NCBI GenBank assembly: GCA_000934385.1
Contig: KN880572.1
Location: forward strand, 1-63,101
Source: Cylindrobasidium torrendii FP15055 ss-10
Lineage: Eukaryota; Basidiomycota; Agaricomycetes; Agaricales; Physalacriaceae
Length of the DNA: 63,101 nucleotides
Reading direction: 5' to 3'
The notes under the pieces are model-generated. The model saw only the letters and a program-made list of their open reading frames with translations. It searched no databases and was not told where the DNA came from. The translations under genes and the position numbers were made by a program. Numbering within the stretch: position 1 is the first letter of the stretch; each line of letters opens with the position of its first letter. Below are positions 56,601 through 63,101 of the stretch, piece after piece.

Positions 56601-57319
56601 GGTGTGATGAAGAGAAGGTATGTATTGCCGATCATCTGAATGCAACTGCCGGTTTGCTGCCGGTCTCCGGAAGCTTCAGAAACCCAAAAACCCCTGGTTT
56701 GTTCACTACTTATTTATCCACCTAAGGCTTGTGATTGTGATACTAATGTCCAAACCGCCTGTAGATTCTCCAATCGTACTTTATACTGCATGAAGCATAT
56801 TGGCCTGTCCTCTCGGTCTCCTCCTTTTGTTGATGCTTAGCTCAACTGAGGGTTGCGACTGTTGGGCTAACGAGCAAGGCTGTTGTATCCTCGACGAATG
56901 GTGTGTAACTTAGCGTTTACTACGGATCTGCGCGCCTGGAACATCGTGCACTATTATCCACGTTAGCTATAACACTGGACTGAACGGTGCCGACATACCA
57001 GCTGGAATAATTTTGGGAAGCAGCAGCAGGCCGTCCAAACCATGACATTCTACGGTTGACCACTAGATAAGGTCATTAATTAAGCCAACAACGAGCACAA
57101 ACGTATCGAGTTGGGATCAGACATTCTCAATTGCAAGGCAGAGCTCGGGGTTTGCCGTGGCTCTTTAGCCTCTTGCTCTCGAACTCCTGCAGAACGTTTG
57201 CCTCTATCCACGCTATCGACAGTCTATGCATCGGCAATCCAGCGGGCTGGATTTGCTTGTAAACAACATCAACGAAGCTCAGCAGTTGGGCTTGCTCGCT
57301 CATTGCAGAGAAGTTCACG
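56601..57319. promoter_or_regulatory. Divergent intergenic region CDC73/phosphatase
   Basis: 719 bases between two divergent start codons. No gene recognised; presumably promoters of both. Confidence 0.5.
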
Positions 57320-59759
57320 ATGGACGTGGACTCGGAGCCTGGGGGCCTCAATGAACGTGTCAGTGAAGTACTAAAGGATATACTATTCCTAGGAAAGTGT
57401 GTTGTTTCAACTCGCGAGCCGAACTTTCCACTCACATTGACAGCATGTGGGAAATACAGTCTGGGATGGTGCGCAAGAAATACGGGATCACCCACGTCCT
57501 GTCGATTTGCCGAGAGATGCTAGAGGTCGACCTTCGCCACTTGCTACAGCCCGTGTCTCAATCGGATGCGGCTCGTCATAACGAACTGCCTTCTGCGGAC
57601 ATTAATGGACAGACGGGATGGGACTTGCCGTACCCCCGACATTTGGTTATCGACGTCGAAGATGATGAAAAGGCGGATATAGCTGCATTCTTCGACACTA
57701 CCTTCGACTTCATCGACTGGGCAATCAGCTACGGCGGGAGAGTGTATGTTCATTGCGCGCTGGGCATTTCGAGAGGCCCCACAGTGGTCGCCGCATACTG
57801 TGCGTGTAGCTTCCAAGGGCTTTGGTTGAAATTTGACATGTTCTCTAGTGATCCGCAAACAGGGTCTCAACGCAAATGAAGCTCTGGATCGTATTCGCCT
57901 TAGTATGTCTGCTGTATCTTACACAATGAAGGCAGCTCATGTGAAGCCTAGGTCGAGAGTTTGTCATGCCCAACGATGGCTTCATGCGCCAGCTAAACGC
58001 GTATGCTATACAGTGTAATGGTTCGTGGGGCGCTTACTTCCAAACGACCTTGGCAAACGCGTCCATCTACGCGTCTTCGGCCACTACAGTCGCGTCTTCT
58101 GCTTCCAAGCACGCGTCCACATATTTCTCAAATCGATACAGTACGACCCTCAAGCGACAGTCCACTCGGAATTCCAAAGACCTTCCCAATATACCCTCCA
58201 AGACGCTCCCGCCTAAGCCACTCCCTGATATGCCTCCCGCGCCCTCCAAGGACATGCCACGACCACCCGAGAAAGACGTGCCCCTGTTGCCAGAGAAAGA
58301 GAAGAAACCTATCGAGAAGCCTCCGCCGCCTGTGCCCATCGACTTTGACGACACTGTGGACAGATATGAAGAAGAGGATGCGTACGGCGGGATGGAGGAA
58401 GGCAGTAATCCAAGCAATTCGGCGCCTGGGTCACCAATTGTACCGGAGAAGAAACACGCCCCTCCACCCATCATTGTTAATGGCAAAGAGCGGACACCCC
58501 CAAGGCCGTTCCTTCTCAGTCCTACTGGACGCACGGCCCGTCCGGATCATCTGAATAGTCCACCTTCGCCTGTTTCCCCTACCAGGGGAAGCACCTTCAG
58601 AAGGGGAGCCAATTCTCCTAGGAGGGGCGCAGCGCCTCAACGCAAACACCGCACCGCATTGTCTGTTAGTATCCCGGATGTCGTATTCGATGTCCCTGCC
58701 ACGCCGTTTGTCGTGTCCGCCACTGGCAGTGCATCACCCTCAGACGATGAGGCTGAGAGGCGCCATCTGCCAGTACACGCCCCGTTGTCGCCGATGACGC
58801 CCCTGCCAGAATCACCTTCTGCGCCTCTTCTCTCTGCGTCTCAAATATCCAGCCCACCGTCGCCTGTATCTCCAGCGCCTACTTCACCCCAATCCACACA
58901 ACAGGACTTGCCACCCCGCTCGCCGTCGCCAGTACCTACAGTTGCTGGCTCACCGTCTGCCCCCCTCGTATCCCTTCCTGCTCCTGCATTGCCAGTGTCG
59001 GCTAAGGCGTCAACCATCAAACCAGATGCTGCGGTCGATAGCCCTCCTACATCACCACTGCCACCCACGACGCCTCTCGCTTTCAAGCTGCGTCGAACCG
59101 GCAAAGACTCTCTGTCTGAAATGGAAGCCGCTCAAGCTGCTGCTCGGGCCAAATCTAACAGTGTTTCTTCAAAGTCATCGACACCACCTACGAGTCCTCT
59201 TGCGCTCAGGTCACGCCGACCAACAAAGACATCTTTGTCCAACGGTGAAATCCCGCACGCAACGATGGGCAGCGTTTCGTCCCTCGCACCGGTGTCATAC
59301 GATGGAGCTGCCGATGCACTCCTCGCGTCGCCAGCACCAACAACGCTCGAGGAACTAGATGCAGTAGACTTGGGAGTCGGTGCTACCGAGGACAACAGAC
59401 CTCCCTCATCACCGGCCACAAAGACCAAGACGATCGTCGACATGCCAATGACCCTGGAGGAATTAGATTCAGTAGATTTAGAAGAAGACTCGACAACGAC
59501 AACGACAGCACCGTCAAGTCCTAGGTCGAAGACCGACATCCTGCCTTCCTCCCTATCCGATGGGCTTGCTGAGTCCACATCGTCAGCTCCGACGACACTG
59601 GAAGAGCTTGACTCGGTGGACTTGGACAGGTGGAGTTCTAGTGACAAGGCGGTTGTTGAAGAGGTACAAAGTACGCCTTCGAGCCCAGTGGTGGTCAAAC
59701 CACTCCGTCTAGGAAAGACTCATGCTACCGTAGACGAGGGCCAAATGAAGCTTCTGTGA
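57320..59759 (+). CDS. Dual-specificity phosphatase with long Ser/Pro-rich tail
   Basis: Exons 57320-57396, 57444-57799, 57849-57902 and 57952-59759 give 764 residues. Residues about 10-190 form a DSP catalytic domain: DILFLGNMWEIQSG, YGITHVLSICRE, HLVIDVEDDEKADI (general-acid region), the signature VHCALGISRGPTVVAAY (HC-x5-R), LIRKQGLNANEALDRI and FVMPNDGFMRQLNAY. The signature has Gly where DSPs usually have Ser after the Arg. The remaining 570 residues are disordered: a KPLPDMPPAP-type proline region, many SPxSP sites, two or three SPLxxRxRRxxKxSLS-like units, and three copies of TLEELD(S/A)VDL. The tail looks built for docking and phosphorylation. The substrate is unknown, and the catalytic domain resembles YVH1-like phosphatases only loosely. 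Confidence 0.82.
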
Positions 59760-59916
59760 GGCGGATAGACCCAAGGATACCCATTACATACCAGTACAGC
59801 GATTTGTATGATGATCATAACGCAGTGCCCCCACATTTGCAGTAAACTTGAACGCGTTTTCCGTGTGAAGTGATTCAATTTTTGAAGGATGTAGTTTACA
59901 GGGCCATGCTTAGCCT

Positions 59917-62714
59917 TCAGAACAGGTTATATACTCTAGACAACGGCAAAGTCTTTGCAGGTTCCACGTCCATCAGCTCCCCGTCTGCCCTCACCTCGTA
60001 AGTCTCCGGTTCCACGCTCATTACAGGCGTCACATCGTTCCACTTCATATCCTTCTTCCCAATATTCCTGCACCCCTTCACTCCTTCAAAACGCTTCGAC
60101 AGCCCGTACGTCGCCACAGTTCCGGACGAAATACTGATCTGCGACACAAAGGACACCGAATTGAGTGCTGCTGATGCAGGTTTGGCTCCCCACATCGGTT
60201 TGGCGAAGAACGGTTGCACCGTCGGGATGGACGCATTAGCGTCGCCCATTTGTGACCATGCAATCACGCCAGACTTGAGCACCATCTCCGGTTTGGACCC
60301 AAAGCGCGCCGGGGTCCATAGAACGAGGTCAGCCATCGTGCCAACCGCGACATGCCCGACGAGGTGGCTGATTCCATGAGTGATAGCTCTACAAAAGTCA
60401 TAAGAAATCTAACAGAAAGTGAGTGGTAAAGACATACGGATTGACGGTGTATTTCGCAATGTACCGCTTGACACGGGCGTTGTCGACTTCTGTGTCTCCG
60501 AGAGAGGCTAAAGGTCCCCGGAAATCCTTCATCTTGCTCGCAGTGCGCCAGGTCCGGCTGACAACTTCACCTACGCGGCCCATCGCTTGCGAATCCGAGC
60601 TGATCATGGCAATAGCGCCGGTGTCGTGCAAGACGTCCTCAGCCGCGACAGTCTCTGCACGAATGCGCGACTCTGCAAATGCAAGGTCTTCTGGTATTGA
60701 TTTGTCGAGGTGATGGCATACCATGAGCATCTAAGGGAGGCGGTCACTACGGACATCAAAGGGAAATGGGGATGCTCACGTCAAGGTGTTCGTCAAGAGT
60801 GTTGTTGGTGTAGGGTCGCGTTGGATTGGTGGAGGATGGAAGGACATTTTCCTGCCCACATACGACAATAATATCTGGAGCGTGCCCGCCTCCAGCACCC
60901 TCACTGTGATACGTGTGGATGGTCCTGTTCCCAAAGGCGGCGATGGTACCTATAGTTGATGAGGACAACAAAAGGTACAGATGTGGGTACTTACTTTCTA
61001 CGAAACCGCTCTCATTGAGAGTGTCAGTGTGAATATTCACCTGGACGTCGTACTTGTCACCGACATCCAATGCATTAATAATTGTCGCCGGCGTAGAACC
61101 CCAGTCCTCGTGGAGTTTCAGTCCAGCGGCGCCGGCCACAACAATCTCTTCGACGGCAGTGGGGCCAGCATCATTTCCCTTGCCAGTAAATGCGAAGTTC
61201 ATAGGCAGGCCATCGGTAGCAGCTAGCATGTGCCTAATGTAGAACGGACTCGATGTGCAAGTCGTGGCATTGCTGCCCGCACTGGGCCCAGTCCCACCTC
61301 CGATCATGGTCGTTGTCCCCGCTGCGAGTGCCTCCTCGACTTGTTGGGGGCAAATGTAGTGAACGTGTGCATCAATGGCACCAGCCGTAATTATCATTTT
61401 CTCTCCAGCGATGACTTCTGTCGACGACCCAATGACGAGCGAAGGATGGACGTTTGCCATCACGTCTGGATTCCCGGCTTTTCCAATACCACAAATGTGT
61501 CCGTTCTTGACGCCAATGTCTGCCTTATAAATGCCCGACCAGTCGACAATGAGCGCGTTGGTGATGACAAGGTCAAGTGAGTCCGCCGACGAGCGATTTG
61601 TCGCCTGTCCCATCCCCTCACGGATTGTCTTTCCACCACCAAACTTGACTTCGTCGCCATACACGGTCTCGTCATGCTCAACTTCAATCCACAGCGATGT
61701 ATCCCCAAGGCGGATGCGGTCGCCCGTCGTAGGTCCAAACATGGAGATATACGCCTCGCGGTTGAGTTCAGTGTCCTGTGCGACCTCTAGCGCGCCTGGT
61801 TCTGGGATGTGGGCGAAGCCCTTCTGCAATAATGCCCCAATAATGCCATCCAGCCTGTTGAAATCGAGGATGCCAGAGGCCAGGCTGTTTCCACCGGAGA
61901 TGATTTGGCCGCCGGCGATAGCACAGAGAGTGACCGTCTTAACGTCGCCTGGCTCGAACCGGACAGCAGTACCAGCAGCGATATCAAGGCGCATTCCGTA
62001 CGACCTGGCACGGTCGAACGACAGAGCAGGATTCGTCTCTATGAAGTGGTAATGTGAACCCACCTTGACTGGGTCAGTGTTGTCGACTTGGACATCGGAC
62101 ATGAACTCACCTGCACTGGACGGTCGCCGTTGTTTGTCACGCGCAACGCGACGCGCTTGCGGCCCTTGTTAATTGCAATGCGCTCTTTCTTCGCTATAAT
62201 GGCACCAGGGAGCTTCTCCGCAGCATACTCTTCGACAGGCGTAATCGTGAAGAGTGTGTGGTCGGGAATAGGGAGAAATGAACCATAGAGAGCATTCTCC
62301 AGATTTCCGTCTTCGGTGCAGACGGGGTCGTGTACGGTCACAAGAAACACCCTTGAAATTGTTCAGTCAAGCATTAGGTATCAGAGACAGTATGCACCCG
62401 TCGACAAAGGTACCTTCAACCTGTATTTCATGTAAAGCGGACGGCACATCGGAGAGGACGTGTCGACGGCCAAGAATCTCCTTGCCATGTTGCATAAGTT
62501 GGGCAACGGAGTGGCGGCCATCCCGAATGCGCTCCTGCAACTGCGACGCTATTAAGGCGGTCGCTTCAGCCTGATTCAACTTCAGCCCGCGGGCAAGCCT
62601 TTTCTGCGCGAGAAATCCAGTCTGGGCAGTGTGTTAGAACCAGAAAGTACTTGGACGTCGGATTTTGACCTGGTGGAGCAGGATTTTCGCCTCTTCGCGC
62701 GGATTGAGGTGCAT
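59917..62714 (-). CDS. URE1: Urease, single-chain nickel enzyme
   Basis: Exons 62714-62670, 62621-62398, 62351-62111, 62063-60995, 60949-60780, 60730-60438 and 60388-59917 give 837 residues, the usual fungal length. Urease splits urea to ammonia and carbamate in the cytosol. Gamma-like ([25 protein letters not shown]), beta-like ([31 protein letters not shown]) and alpha-like parts are fused in order. Active-site landmarks: [14 protein letters not shown] (nickel histidines), [11 protein letters not shown] (carbamylated lysine), [28 protein letters not shown], and the flap [20 protein letters not shown] with its histidines and cysteine. No accessory urease genes are in the window. It is tail to tail with the phosphatase, 157 bases apart. 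Confidence 0.96.
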
Positions 62715-63101
62715 AGCGGCCCCCAAGTGATAGTCAGAGTCCAAGCCTGGGGGCGGGCGAGCGAGGTCTGTACGTATTGCGCCCGGGCAGAGATAAGCAC
62801 AAAGATAAGCACTGTCTTAGGGGGTGTTCGACAACGGCTGAAATGGCCAATTTTCGAAATTGGCGAAAGTGAAACTGAAATACCAGGCACGCTCCGGATG
62901 TCGGCCGAGCTGAGCGTGACAGCATGTAAGCGCATCAAACGGACCGATATCCGATCACCTATCATACCACAACCTCCGGGTTGGTCCGCAAGGGTTCCGA
63001 ATGAGCACCATTGCCTTGTCTGGCGTCAATTGAACCTTCGGGGCCTCTGAAAGCAGCCTCAAAAATGTTTCGCGAGGGTCTACTGCTCCCTGACAGCCTT
63101 T
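62715..63101. promoter_or_regulatory. Urease upstream region with a short hairpin
   Basis: No gene recognised. It contains a perfect inverted repeat, GCCAATTT-TCG-AAATTGGC (62846-62864), next to GGGGGTGTTCG at about 62820. This could be a small non-autonomous element or a regulatory palindrome; the window ends before the far side can be seen. Confidence 0.4.

Noticed and set aside
1..63101. CRISPR arrays, phage or bacterial defence genes
   Set aside because: No regularly spaced direct repeats and no prokaryotic gene structure; every solved gene is a spliced fungal gene or a fungal single-exon gene.

Overview
The window is nuclear DNA of a filamentous basidiomycete, most likely an Agaricomycete; the genus cannot be fixed from sequence alone. 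Reasons: almost every gene is cut by introns of 42-70 nt with GT..AG borders, genes are packed on both strands, and the repertoire is fungal (ATG5, DBF4, PRP2, MedA, DASH-like subunit, single-chain urease). There is also a DUF6534-type seven-TM protein of the kind expanded in mushroom-forming fungi. I rebuilt 23 protein-coding genes by joining exons so that frame, splice borders and family motifs agree. No rRNA, intact tRNA, CRISPR array or prokaryotic element was seen.

Layout. 0-9 kb: S-adenosylmethionine decarboxylase, then divergent ATG5 and DBF4, then a transcription factor with two tandem Zn2Cys6 clusters. 9-16 kb: accessory stretch with an orphan membrane protein (copy A), an unassigned region, and a seven-TM gene broken into 23 exons. 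16-28 kb: divergent REI1 and PRP2, a membrane-anchored WD40 protein, and copy B of the orphan gene. 28-42 kb: a DASH Spc34-like gene diverging from a 2184-residue DOCK-family Rac/Cdc42 GEF, then MedA, MED27 and dynamitin all on the minus strand. 42-63 kb: FLX1-type carrier, DBP9, VPS11, ATP18, a GEN1/YEN1 Holliday-junction nuclease, CDC73, a dual-specificity phosphatase with a long Ser/Pro tail, and urease.

Most genes are unrelated housekeeping functions and do not form one pathway. The features that stand out are (i) the 23-exon gene at 13346-15502, whose micro-exons (as short as 11 nt) would defeat ordinary gene finders; (ii) the duplicated orphan locus at about 10.1-12.1 kb and 26.6-28.0 kb, with two intact paralogues sharing intron positions; (iii) tandem Zn2Cys6 clusters duplicated together with their intron; and (iv) a thrice-repeated acidic motif in the phosphatase tail. 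Four divergent gene pairs share very short promoters (about 20-200 bp).
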